Assembly: GCF_900177815.1 (NCBI RefSeq)
Contig: NZ_FXAZ01000002.1
Location: forward strand, 496,001-560,000
Length of the DNA: 64,000 bases
Source: Paenibacillus aquistagni
Lineage (GTDB): Bacteria; Bacillota; Bacilli; Paenibacillales; Paenibacillaceae
Reading direction: 5' to 3'
The notes beneath the pieces are model-generated. The model had not been told where the DNA came from. It saw only the letters and a program-made list of their open reading frames with translations, and ran no database searches. Position numbers and translations under genes: made by a program. Position 1 is the stretch's first letter. Every line of letters starts with the position of its first letter. Positions 8,525-17,037 of this stretch are shown here, in pieces.

Positions 8525-9388
8525 ATGACCCGAAATAAACGCAAGCCATCCTATCATAAAGCAAGCTGTGAGAAGACGCCTAATTTCTCTGGACAGCACT
8601 TTCTGCATCACCCGGGAACGATAGAAGACATCGTCAATTGCGCGAAGCTAAGCCGTGAAGATGTGGTGATCGAGCTTGGAGCCGGTAAAGGAGCGTTGAC
8701 GACAAGACTTGTGCAGAAGGCAGGCAAGGTGCTTGCTATTGAATACGACCCGAAGCTTGTCGAGCGATTAATTCGCAAAACTTCGTCATATCCTAACATC
8801 AGCATTATTCAGCAGGATATATTGAAGCTTCGTTTTCCGAAGGAGAAGTTCGTTGTCGTCTCTAACATTCCATACGCGATTACAACACCGATTATGAAGC
8901 TGCTGCTTGCTCCCGCTTCCTCGGGATTAGAGAAGGGCATGATCGTGATGGAGAAAGGAGCCGCCCGGAGATTCACGTCCGCTTCGATTCGCAGCGATTA
9001 TGTGCTGTATTGGCGAATGTTCTTTGATCTCCAAATGGGAAGGACGTTGCCAAGAGGGAGCTTCACTCCGCCTCCCAACGTTGATTCGGTGGTTCTAGTG
9101 GTTAAAAGGAGGACCACGCCCATTATCCCTTACAAGCATCACTCTTTATTCAAAAGGTTTGCCGAGTGGGTTATGCGCCATCCTGATGTACCACTGAACA
9201 TGGTGTTAAAAAGCATATTCACTCCGCCTCAAATCAAGCAGTTGAGAAGAAGAGCTGAGCTTGACGCTGATATGTCTGTATCGATGCTGGATGAGTGGAA
9301 ATGGGGAGAAATCTTTCTAACGATGATACAGGTCGTGCCTAAACCTTTCTGGCCTAAGCCATCTCGTCATTCGCGCAAGAAGAGATAG
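8525..9388 (+). CDS. erm: 23S rRNA (adenine-2058-N6) methyltransferase, Erm(D)-like
   Basis: This SAM-dependent enzyme methylates A2058 of 23S rRNA, giving the macrolide-lincosamide-streptogramin B phenotype. The 287-residue product shows NFSGQHFLHHP near residue 22, the SAM motif ELGAGKGALT near 52, QQDILKL near 98, the catalytic SNIPYAITTPIMK near 112, and FTPPPNVDSVV near 180. The overall wording is closest to the Erm(D) group as remembered. The ATG at 8525 follows AAGGGAG; a longer frame from 8483 would overlap the attenuator hairpin. The basic C-terminal tail (KPSRHSRKKR) resembles other chromosomal bacillar Erm proteins. Expression is probably drug-inducible through the leader. KsgA is the main alternative, but the wording favours Erm. 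Confidence 0.93.
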   Translation: MTRNKRKPSYHKASCEKTPNFSGQHFLHHPGTIEDIVNCAKLSREDVVIELGAGKGALTTRLVQKAGKVLAIEYDPKLVERLIRKTSSYPNISIIQQDILKLRFPKEKFVVVSNIPYAITTPIMKLLLAPASSGLEKGMIVMEKGAARRFTSASIRSDYVLYWRMFFDLQMGRTLPRGSFTPPPNVDSVVLVVKRRTTPIIPYKHHSLFKRFAEWVMRHPDVPLNMVLKSIFTPPQIKQLRRRAELDADMSVSMLDEWKWGEIFLTMIQVVPKPFWPKPSRHSRKKR

Positions 9389-9483
9389 TTCCCATCATTA
9401 ATAGGAGGCTATGCTTCTCGATTGAAATTCGATGATGCCGCTATTAGTCCTAACCACCCGTTTAGCCGGTAGCTTCCATTACA

Positions 9484-9535
9484 AAAAGAAGCCGCTCCAT
9501 TTCGTATCCAACACGGATGGGAGCGGCTTTTCACC
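9484..9535. terminator. Bidirectional terminator between erm and the NlpC/P60 gene
   Basis: GAAGCCGCTCCAT pairs with ATGGGAGCGGCTTTT across a 16-nt loop, with A and T runs outside the arms. It can end transcripts from both convergent genes. Confidence 0.75.
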
Positions 9536-9597
9536 TTTTACAAATTCGAGTTGTATTAAAAGTTAACATATACTAGGATAGCATTCCTGCAAGCAGT

Positions 9598-10251
9598 TTA
9601 CTTAACGACAGAGCCTCCAAACAGGAAGCGATATTCCCAGGAGTTGTTTTTAATCGAATTCGTACGAACGCCGCCAGACTTCTTGGAGTACGTATGCAGA
9701 ATCTTGCCGTTGCCCAGATAGATGCCAACATGGGTGATGCGTTCGGTCTTCTTGTTTACCTTTTTGTAAGCCGACTTGGAAGAGCCGCGATATTTGCCGA
9801 AGAACACGAGATCGCCGCGCTTCAATGAGCTCATGCTGTACTTGGCTGTAGAATTGCTGCGAATCCAAGCCCCCTGCTTGCGGGAATCCGCCGGAAGGGT
9901 TACGCCAATTGCCTTCTTGTAGGCATGACGGACAAAGTCTGAGCAATCAAAGGTTTTGGTAGAGTTGCGGTTCGATCCGTACTCGTAAGGCGTGCCCAGA
10001 TAGGACATGCCCACCTTGATTACCTTCTCGACCTTGGAGGATGCGCTGCTTGAGCTTGCATATGCCACGGGTGTCGATGCTGTGGACTGCATCGAATAGC
10101 TCGCGCTATCCGTTCCTCCTGTCTCTATGTATGAGTTGCTTCCTGAATTCGTCGATGCTGATGCTGCTCCTGCCGTGGATGCCATAATCTGCGAGGACAT
10201 CGTCACCGCCAGCAGTCCAAGTAGTATTGCTTTCATCTTATTCTTCTTCAT
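9598..10251 (-). CDS. Secreted NlpC/P60 peptidoglycan hydrolase
   Basis: Exported cell-wall peptidase of 217 residues, expected to cut peptide bonds in peptidoglycan stem peptides. It has a signal peptide (MKKNKMKAILLGLLAVTMSS, cleavage likely near AGAAS), then a Ser-rich linker of about 50 residues. The NlpC/P60 domain covers about 80-217. The catalytic cysteine is in KTFDCSDFVRHAY, and the catalytic histidine in RITHVGIYLGNGKILH. There is no separate binding domain (no SH3 or LysM). The start has an AAGGAGG ribosome site. It stands alone between convergent erm and a divergent non-coding stretch. A LexA-like box lies 70 bp upstream. Confidence 0.9.
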   Translation of the reverse strand: MKKNKMKAILLGLLAVTMSSQIMASTAGAASASTNSGSNSYIETGGTDSASYSMQSTASTPVAYASSSSASSKVEKVIKVGMSYLGTPYEYGSNRNSTKTFDCSDFVRHAYKKAIGVTLPADSRKQGAWIRSNSTAKYSMSSLKRGDLVFFGKYRGSSKSAYKKVNKKTERITHVGIYLGNGKILHTYSKKSGGVRTNSIKNNSWEYRFLFGGSVVK

Positions 10252-10320
10252 AAGTTGCCTCCTTGTGCAGTGAAGTCATTCGTTTCTGTGATGTAGAGGC
10301 TTCATGCTGCCTCGTTTACA

Positions 10321-10334
10321 TGAACCGATGTTCA
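10321..10334. promoter_or_regulatory. LexA-like box upstream of the NlpC/P60 gene
   Basis: TGAACCGATGTTCA fits the GAAC-N4-GTTC core of Bacillus LexA sites. It lies within a dense cluster of related repeats (GTTTACATGAAC and GTTCACATGAAC). A core match this short is expected about once per 64 kb by chance, and the GC-rich centre is less typical, so this is only a candidate. Confidence 0.3.
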
Positions 10335-10975
10335 CATGAACAAAATTGTAAACTTATAGTCAACTGTCATATCGTTTACTAGAATTGTATTTCAGTTCCA
10401 TCACTTGTCCTTCACTATATCAGGCATCTATGTCGAAAACATCGGACTTTTACCTTATATATGACAAATTGTAACCTTTTATTTAGGTCTATAGACCTAT
10501 ATTTCTGGATGTTTTATGTATTTTTAGTAGGATTAAATATCTATTCCACTATTCATGTATCCATATGTTCTTATAGTCAAAAAGTAATACACTCTAGAAT
10601 TGAGAAATGGGTGAGAAGGAATTTAAGGGTTATGGTGGAAAGGCAGTGCCCGCTAATTCATTTGTTTGAGGAGCTTGCTTTGGTATTGTTATAGAGGAGA
10701 ATCAGATGGTAGAAATGATAAATGTGGCACCATAACGGCAGCTGCACACTCATTCACTTGAATAGCAGCCAGCAGCTAATCTCTTAACGGCATAATCGAG
10801 CAGGATGTTGCACTTCGAGTTGGCTCAGGATTGGTATTTTTCGGCAATAAAAAGGAGAGTTCCTTCGTCATAAACCTATAGAAGCAATAAACAGAACTTT
10901 TAATAGAAAGGAATAGGATGGGTCCGAGCCGAATAGTAGGGAAATAGAACAGAGGGGCATTGAAGCATACCCGAT
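10335..10975. other. Intergenic stretch, no recognised gene
   Basis: The left part is AT-rich and should hold the NlpC/P60 promoter (TTGACT on the minus strand at 10358-10363, without a good -10 partner). Stop-free pieces at about 10590-10694 (plus) and 10782-10880 (plus) look mildly protein-like but lack start signals and match nothing recognised. They may be gene remnants. Confidence 0.4.
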
Positions 10976-11018
10976 ATGAAAAAAAAAGCGAGTCGCCTGA
11001 TAAGGCAACCCGCTTTTC
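10976..11018 (-). terminator. Intrinsic terminator after the cation exporter gene
   Basis: On the minus strand AAGCGGGTTGCC pairs with GGCGACTCGCTT (two G-U pairs) and is followed by a run of nine U residues. Confidence 0.8.
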
Positions 11019-11096
11019 CTCAGTATAGAAGTCATCGTCTATTCTCTTTATAAATGTGTAGCCCTTCACTAGGGGCTAGGATGCACCAAAAAAGTG

Positions 11097-11993
11097 CTAA
11101 TGCTCGATCTTGCATGCATGATCCGGAATCTCTAGCGGTTCCACATGGACATGCGCATGCATAATGTTGTGCTTCTTCTTCAATCGGAGCTCAACATCAT
11201 CGCTGATCTCATGGCTCTCGATCAAGGTTAGCAGCGGATCGACAAGCACAATAACGTCCAGGAATACCTGATTGCCGTGCAGCCTTGCCTTAATCTCACG
11301 AATCTCGCGCACCCCGTTCGTCTTCTCGATTGTCGAGCGTAGCGTCTTCAGCTCATCCTCGTCAAACCCATCCGTTAACACCAAGGTCGCGCTGCGGAAG
11401 ATCTCCCATGCTGTCTTCAGGATCAATATCCCGACTACAAAGGCCGCTACTGGGTCAAGCCATGGCAAACCCATCTGCGAGCCGAAGATCCCGATTGCTG
11501 CGCCGATACTGACAAAGGCATCTGACTTATTGTCCTGCGCCGCTGCCATGAGGGCTTGGTTGTTGATCTTCTTCGCGAGATTGCGATTATATGTGTACAC
11601 AAGCAGCATGACAGCCGCGCACCCAAGTGCTACCCACCCCGTCAGGGGATTCGGCGTCTCCGCTTTGCCTTCGATTAACGACATCACGGTCATATATAGA
11701 ACCTGCAAGCCCACCGTCGCCATAATAAAGGAAGCAATGAGCGCCGATACCGTCTCCGCTCTAAAATGCCCATAGGGATGATCATGATCCGGCGGCTTCT
11801 GCGATATCCGCAGGCCGATCAGCACGGCTATTGAAGCCACAATGTCCGTTAAGTTATTCCAACCGTCTGCCTGAAGCGCAGCAGAATGGAAGCCGAATCC
11901 GATTCCAAGCTTCGTCAACGACAGGACAATATAAGCGCAGATGCTAAGCCAAGCGCCCTTCTCGCCTTGCTTCATCTCTTGATATACGTCCAC
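11097..11993 (-). CDS. CDF-family cation exporter, MneP-like
   Basis: Membrane divalent-cation:proton antiporter of 298 residues with six transmembrane segments in the first 210 residues and a cytoplasmic domain after that. The metal-site motifs ADGWNNLTDIVAS (about 43-55) and DHDHPYGHFRAE (about 70-81) are the CDF signatures. The wording closely resembles MneP/MneS manganese exporters of B. subtilis, so Mn(II) export is the best guess. The C-terminus has several histidines (MHAHVHVEPLE, ending CKIEH). The start is GTG at 11993 behind AGAGGGG. No MntR-like box was recognised upstream. Substrate specificity is inferred by resemblance only. Confidence 0.88.
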   Translation of the reverse strand: MDVYQEMKQGEKGAWLSICAYIVLSLTKLGIGFGFHSAALQADGWNNLTDIVASIAVLIGLRISQKPPDHDHPYGHFRAETVSALIASFIMATVGLQVLYMTVMSLIEGKAETPNPLTGWVALGCAAVMLLVYTYNRNLAKKINNQALMAAAQDNKSDAFVSIGAAIGIFGSQMGLPWLDPVAAFVVGILILKTAWEIFRSATLVLTDGFDEDELKTLRSTIEKTNGVREIREIKARLHGNQVFLDVIVLVDPLLTLIESHEISDDVELRLKKKHNIMHAHVHVEPLEIPDHACKIEH

Positions 11994-12609
11994 GATTCGC
12001 CCCTCTCTGATGCCCTAAATGACAACATGATATTCTGTTCACTTATGGTAACACTCCATATCCGTGTGGGTCTAGAGAAACAGAATTGCTGCTTAGACGA
12101 ACTGTTGCCGTCATGTCAAGGTGTTGTAGAGCATCTTTTTTGTTGGGCTTTCAACCAAAAGTTGAAACGCTCCAACTTAGCAGCCATGCTCCAAAAGACA
12201 ACCCTCTCCAATTATTAGTATGCACATGAGGGAAGGGAATTATAGGCGCCAGACGAGGGTTTGTGAGCATTTTGAGGGAAGTGGGATAATGGCGTCCATT
12301 ATCCCTGGTACTTGCTTATTAAAAGTTCTTTCACGTATATCTCTATTCAAGTTGAAGAAAGGATTGTCTGGATCGTTACCATCGTCCAACTTATTATTTT
12401 ATCGCTCCGCTTGATAATGGATGCAGATATAATTAAGCGTTGCTTATCGCGTGTTGGTTCATTCTCTAATTCCACCAACATGTCCGTTTCGGGAACCAAG
12501 TTATAGAACAACGATCAGACATCCCCGTTCAATCGTATCCTATAAGCAACCGACATTCTGGTTTTGATGAATACATGGAGCGCATTTCTGACAATGCGCG
12601 ATTTACTCA
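11994..12609. other. Intergenic stretch with two perfect inverted repeats
   Basis: No gene was found between the exporter and the end of tail module 1. The stretch holds TTTCAAC-caaaa-GTTGAAA (12149-12167) and a long one, GGGATAATGG-cgt-CCATTATCCC (12283-12305). Neither has a U tract in either direction, so simple terminators are unlikely. No att-like direct repeat was recognised. Confidence 0.5.
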
Positions 12610-12756
12610 TTAAGATAGAACATACTCGTTGCCTGTAATTTCTGTGTATTGTTTGGGCGAGATTACTTCGAACTGCACATACATCCGAAGCTGCGCGTCC
12701 TTGGCCCAGCCTTTTTGGTAATAATAGCTCAGTCGATCAACATCGTTGTTAAACAT
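12610..12756 (-). CDS. xkdX: XkdX-family phage protein
   Basis: A 48-residue protein that begins MFNNDVDRLSYYYQKGWAKD. The pattern of a short N-terminus, then YYxxGWxxxxQLRMYV and YTEITGxxY, is that of the XkdX family, found at the end of PBSX-type tail operons just after XkdW. The ATG at 12756 overlaps the end of the preceding gene by 8 bases (GCAAATGTTTAA), which suggests translational coupling. Its function is unknown; the family sits next to fibre genes and may aid fibre assembly. It is the last gene of module 1. Confidence 0.85.
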   Translation of the reverse strand: MFNNDVDRLSYYYQKGWAKDAQLRMYVQFEVISPKQYTEITGNEYVLS

Positions 12757-13348
12757 TTGCTTTCGCCTCCAGCTCAATTAATCTAAGTTTCAGATTAGCG
12801 ATAGTACGATCAAGCGCTTCATTTTTTCCTTTTAACTCTAGGATCTGAAGCTCCTTCTCAACCATCTGAGTGCCTAATATGACGCTTTGTTCTCGAAGCT
12901 CTAATGCTTCGAGCTCACGCTGCACCATTTGTCCCCCTAACGTTTCGGTAGGGTCAGGCTGTGGAATGGGTCTCAAAGCCTCGATCTCTTCTTCCGTCAG
13001 TCCGTTGCGCCAAAATTGGCTCCAGTCTACAGAAAGTGGAGGCTCTGGCGCTGCTTCACCACTCTCAGGATCATATGCGGACAGCTGATTCTGATAATCC
13101 GCATAGGCTTTCTCATAATCCTTGCGCGCCTGTTCGTAACGGTGAAGATCGAATGTTGGATCATACAATCCGTCTGGCAATGGAATCGCCACGGTGTATC
13201 CCGTGATCTTGGATTCTGGCAATGCGAATTGCTTGCTATGTTCCGAGTTAAGAGATTCCTCGATAGGAAAAACGCCCGTCACGGAATCCGCAACGAGCGT
13301 TGGTTCGATGTATAAACCGTTGATATCGGTTATGATTGCCTCTTTCAT
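12749..13348 (-). CDS. XkdW-like tail fibre accessory protein
   Basis: The 199-residue protein lies between the fibre gene and xkdX, the place of xkdW in PBSX. The N-terminal 110 residues resemble phage fibre-assembly proteins (SKITGYTVAIPLPDGLYDPTFDLH, then YEKAYADYQNQL). A Pro-rich turn (AAPEPPLSVDWSQFWRNG) follows, and the last 70 residues form a charged coiled coil with Glu/Leu heptads. The ATG at 13348 has an ideal AAAGGAGGACGCAA site. A role in fibre folding or attachment is inferred from position. Confidence 0.7.
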   Translation of the reverse strand: MKEAIITDINGLYIEPTLVADSVTGVFPIEESLNSEHSKQFALPESKITGYTVAIPLPDGLYDPTFDLHRYEQARKDYEKAYADYQNQLSAYDPESGEAAPEPPLSVDWSQFWRNGLTEEEIEALRPIPQPDPTETLGGQMVQRELEALELREQSVILGTQMVEKELQILELKGKNEALDRTIANLKLRLIELEAKANV

Positions 13349-13363
13349 TTGCGTCCTCCTTTG

Positions 13364-16015
13364 TTATTGTTCGGCTTCGAATATGATTCCATCTAACGAA
13401 GAATAATCTGTTCCGTGGAATCCTACTCGCACATCTCCATCTGGCTTTATTTCCAAATTGCTAGGTGTTAGATTTCCAGACGTTACAGAAAATATATTTA
13501 ATATAACGGATTTGTTAGGTCTGTATCCGATAGGAAATTTAAAAATGACCGTGCTGCTAGTTGTTGTGAACAATCCTTTTAAAAATACTAAACCGTTCCA
13601 TTTTTTATACATCGCAGGGGAAGCATCGTGCGACGCAGACCCGTTCAACATTGTTGGAGCAATCCATTGTGGCGATTCTTCATCTGCTTTCTGGTTCTCG
13701 ACAACACTCAAGCGGCGTTCTATATCTCCTGTGTGTTGCGCTAAATCCGAAACTACTCCTCGCAGATTCATAGCTACATTTCCGTTGATTGGTGCTGATA
13801 GAGTCGGGTCTAGCATCGTGTAGGTGACGTGGTAGACTGCGGTGGGGTCGAAGTTCTGCGGAGTAATGAAAGCAAATGAACCTCCTAAACCCGCAGCATT
13901 ATTTGTCGCTATTGTGGCATTACTCCCCCTGCCATTATTACGATACGCCGACATAATATCATTGGTTCGGTATTTTAGGGCTGAATTAGGAGCGTCCTTA
14001 TGATTAATCAGGTAGTTAAGTCCTAAGGTCACGGTATTCGCTTTCTCTCTCAGCACAATGCCGCTACCTACCTCGACCACGTTAGAGCCTTCACATAGCG
14101 TCAAACCCGTTTCATAGTTGCGTACAGGTTCGACAGTTGGTTTTGTTTTGAGGTATTGAAGGCGGTATGGTTGCCAAGTACTATCAACACTAGGAGGGGC
14201 GGTAGGCAAGGTTAGAGTTGCCGCGCCAGAAGATAAAGCATCTGCACCAATAGCGATCCATATTCTATCACCATTTCCGTTATATTGTGCTGACCAATCA
14301 GAAGAAAGAGCCATACGCCACCCCAAGAAATACGCCTTGATCTCGTCGGCAGTCGGTTCGTACGCATCTCCCCATCCGCTGTCTGTGTTGGAGATAGAAA
14401 TAATAAGCGCATGATTTGAAGTCGAATGCCAGAACGATTCGCTTATGATATCAGCACCAGTAGATGATCCACCAACCACCAATAGTTCTCCGTTGTATTT
14501 TACAGATACTGGTTTTTTAGAATTGTCTCTGCCTATGGCGAATCCAGCTATTTTAACGGTTTTTACTCCAGCTTTTGGCGCTGCGTCATACACCCACGGC
14601 AACGCTCCGTCCAACTTAACCTTTTTCCACTTCTCTAACACGTAAGGTAATCCATCATCACCTGTAAACAACACGTCAGCATTCGATCCATCAAGAGGAT
14701 TTGCGGCAAGTTGGCATTCGGCTGCCCACATGGAACATGATTGTGGAGCGAATGGCTGTGGCGTGGTCGTTGGCGTGAGTATCGGTTTTTTGAACTTACA
14801 GCTCGGCAAAGAAGTATTCCCGTCAACATTTCCTAAATGCACCGATATGTGGGTTGTCCCTGTTGGCGTTGTGAAGCTTGCTTGCTGACTTTTAGTGTAA
14901 CGGACTATTGATTGCCCACCAATTAGCTCGTTGTTTGCGTCCCATGCATTTACGCCTATCAATCCAGTGTGTTCGACACTAAGCGTCATGGTGGTTTCCT
15001 CAGCAACCCTCAAGTAGTAATTTACGTCATCCGGTATTGGAGTTGTTATTTCAAGTTCATAAAGATCATGCAGTTTTTTATTGCCGTTATTTGCCCACTC
15101 CGTAAACGGTGGCAACAGATTGCCGCTAGTCGCGATAGCATACGGGTTCGTGACGTTTGTCATGCTGTCTACGTACGGATATTTTGCAGCGACCTGTTCA
15201 GATGTCATTGTCGCGATAGCATCGTACTCCGTCTGGCTTATTTCATAGAGACGAATATTGTCGAAGTTCACCGCACCCACTGCGTTGTTAACTGAGAAAT
15301 ATATGCCGATTAACTTTTCCGTACCTGTTGCAACGAAGGCGCAGGTACTTGCCGCCATCCCTACACTGATCCTATTACCGTTGTGGTCCATCGCATCCTC
15401 TTTGCGAAGTACAACCCACGCGGACATATCACCCCTGACAATACCGACCGACGCAATCGCCACATAATGAGCCCCAGCTTTCAACGCCGTACTCAATGGT
15501 GCAAAACATGCATACGTGCTCCCCATATTCGCTGATTCCCACGTCGCAAGCATGCCTTTACCCAACTGCACCTCGAACCAAGTTGGGCGCGCTGCTCCTG
15601 CCTTAACGCTAAACGCCGAAGCATCCTCACACGCTCCCGCACGTCCAAGAAGGTTTATCAACGTCCGCCCCTTAATACTCCCAACATTAAACGGCGTATC
15701 CTGATCAGATTCTACAATCTGAACACCCGGCTTCAGTGTAATCTCCTTATGTTCCGCGTCAGCAAGGACAGCCTCGTTCAGCTTTCCCGCTTCATTTAAG
15801 CGAACAACGCCACTCTCAGAAGGTTCACTCGTCACATCGCGGTGATCGACCGCGTTGTCCTGCAATTCCTGCAACGCTTCATAAGTCGTATTCGCCTGCC
15901 AGTTCAGCCATCCGGCAGGGGGCTTGTCCTGTGCTTTCCAGCCTTCCTCCAGTTTGTGTTCAGGCGGCTGAATCCCTTGTGCCTTCCAAGTAGGCAATGG
16001 TTTCTTGAAACTCAT
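13364..16015 (-). CDS. Tail fibre / receptor-binding protein of module 1
   Basis: The 883-residue fibre is the largest gene of module 1. The N-terminus (KKPLPTWKAQGIQPPEHK, then PPAGWLNWQANTTYEALQEL, residues 5-55) is the conserved baseplate-attachment segment of Paenibacillaceae phage fibres. The middle carries beta-rich, jelly-roll-like stretches of a kind that often bind carbohydrate. The C-terminal 100 residues (MYKKWNGLVFLKGLFTTTSS, then GYRPNKSVILNIFSV) resemble fibre-tip domains. A GAGGTGA ribosome site lies before ATG 16015. Unlike the rest of the operon, a 380-bp gap with a possible terminator and promoter precedes it. This protein should set the target range of particle 1. Confidence 0.82.
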   Translation of the reverse strand: MSFKKPLPTWKAQGIQPPEHKLEEGWKAQDKPPAGWLNWQANTTYEALQELQDNAVDHRDVTSEPSESGVVRLNEAGKLNEAVLADAEHKEITLKPGVQIVESDQDTPFNVGSIKGRTLINLLGRAGACEDASAFSVKAGAARPTWFEVQLGKGMLATWESANMGSTYACFAPLSTALKAGAHYVAIASVGIVRGDMSAWVVLRKEDAMDHNGNRISVGMAASTCAFVATGTEKLIGIYFSVNNAVGAVNFDNIRLYEISQTEYDAIATMTSEQVAAKYPYVDSMTNVTNPYAIATSGNLLPPFTEWANNGNKKLHDLYELEITTPIPDDVNYYLRVAEETTMTLSVEHTGLIGVNAWDANNELIGGQSIVRYTKSQQASFTTPTGTTHISVHLGNVDGNTSLPSCKFKKPILTPTTTPQPFAPQSCSMWAAECQLAANPLDGSNADVLFTGDDGLPYVLEKWKKVKLDGALPWVYDAAPKAGVKTVKIAGFAIGRDNSKKPVSVKYNGELLVVGGSSTGADIISESFWHSTSNHALIISISNTDSGWGDAYEPTADEIKAYFLGWRMALSSDWSAQYNGNGDRIWIAIGADALSSGAATLTLPTAPPSVDSTWQPYRLQYLKTKPTVEPVRNYETGLTLCEGSNVVEVGSGIVLREKANTVTLGLNYLINHKDAPNSALKYRTNDIMSAYRNNGRGSNATIATNNAAGLGGSFAFITPQNFDPTAVYHVTYTMLDPTLSAPINGNVAMNLRGVVSDLAQHTGDIERRLSVVENQKADEESPQWIAPTMLNGSASHDASPAMYKKWNGLVFLKGLFTTTSSTVIFKFPIGYRPNKSVILNIFSVTSGNLTPSNLEIKPDGDVRVGFHGTDYSSLDGIIFEAEQ

Positions 16016-16398
16016 AGCTTCACCTCATTTATGATCTGCTCTTGATGATCGTGATCATCTTGAAGGCATATTTTCACTGTTATTCTGTAATGTCTATTAT
16101 AAAAAACTCATTCTTTGACATTGCTAATCGTTGTGGACAACCGTAAACGTCAAAGCAAACACTGCGTGTAGATGTTCAAAAAAAGAGCTTCTCAGCTACT
16201 CAAATGTATAGAGTCTGAAGATGGAAGAAGCTGAAGATGAAAGAATTGCATCTAGCAATTCCGGTAATATCAGAAACACACATCTGACTTCGTATTGCCT
16301 TGGATCGCTTCGAGAATGAGTGTACATTCAACATGGAATCTGATTATGAATCTCCTTTTGTATCATAGGATGACTCTTAGGACACTCTAGGAGCCTGC
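16016..16398 (-). promoter_or_regulatory. Gap before the module 1 fibre with terminator-like hairpin and -10 element
   Basis: No gene was found. On the minus strand a short hairpin (AGCT-GAGA-AGCT extended by GAG/CTC) is followed by a run of U (16178-16203), resembling a weak intrinsic terminator. Downstream, TATAAT lies about 75 bp before the fibre start without a good -35 partner. The stretch could let the fibre genes be expressed apart from the rest of the tail operon. It may also mark the point where the fibre block was swapped. Confidence 0.35.
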
Positions 16399-17037
16399 CT
16401 ATAAGGGTAGCTCATAATCATCGCCCGGAACATACAGATCCCCTAATGTTCCGCCGCCGAGCATGTCATCATCAGTTAGACCATGCTCGCTGGTCTCGAC
16501 CTGACCCATCTGAGAAGAGAGCGCAAAGGTACCCGTCAGCTCTACCTCGCCGACACGAACGCCTGCGGCGACGACATTTTCGACCAAGGACATAAACTGT
16601 GCCGGGCTTAGCCCAACCTCATTCAGCTTCGAATAAGGGACTTCCTTGACATGGATCGCCGCAGGCTCTGGCTGCTTCGGATCGTCATACTGCTCCGTAA
16701 TGCGGAACTCATGATAATCCGTCTGCAGAGCAAGCGCCAGCACTTCAATGACGGAATCCAGATTGCCGCTCGCGTTCATCCGAGCAAGCTTGGAACGAAG
16801 CAGCAGACGATATACCTCGTCCGTCGCTTGGCCTCTCGACTGCCCCAGATTGTGGCCAATCTCATCGAGCGTCGTGCCTTCTGCTTCCTCAATGCTTTTC
16901 CATAAAGAGATCTGCTGAATCGTCTCGCTAATAACGTTCATTTCCTTCAGCCAGACCTGAACAAGCTTCGAAAATACACTGTCTTCTTTCGCCACCACAT
17001 CTGGCAGCAGCTTCATGACTTCTTCCAGCTTAAACAT
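16399..17037 (-). CDS. Baseplate wedge protein, P2 gpI / YmfQ-like position (module 1)
   Basis: The 212-residue protein directly follows the baseplate J gene, with an 8-base overlap. The N-terminal half is helical (MFKLEEVMKLLPDVVAKEDS, then SIEEAEGTTLDEIGHNLGQ), a pattern seen in phage proteins that join the wedge to the fibre. The C-terminal 60 residues are acidic and beta-rich (VRVGEVELTGTFALSSQM). In contractile tails this gene position (gpI, YmfQ/XkdU) encodes the protein linking the baseplate to fibres. Identification rests mainly on gene order. Confidence 0.65.
   Translation of the reverse strand: MFKLEEVMKLLPDVVAKEDSVFSKLVQVWLKEMNVISETIQQISLWKSIEEAEGTTLDEIGHNLGQSRGQATDEVYRLLLRSKLARMNASGNLDSVIEVLALALQTDYHEFRITEQYDDPKQPEPAAIHVKEVPYSKLNEVGLSPAQFMSLVENVVAAGVRVGEVELTGTFALSSQMGQVETSEHGLTDDDMLGGGTLGDLYVPGDDYELPL

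Noticed and set aside
10461..10694. A 77-residue plus-strand frame
   Set aside because: Weak start signal, AT-rich, and no recognisable family. Only its last 35 residues look mildly protein-like.
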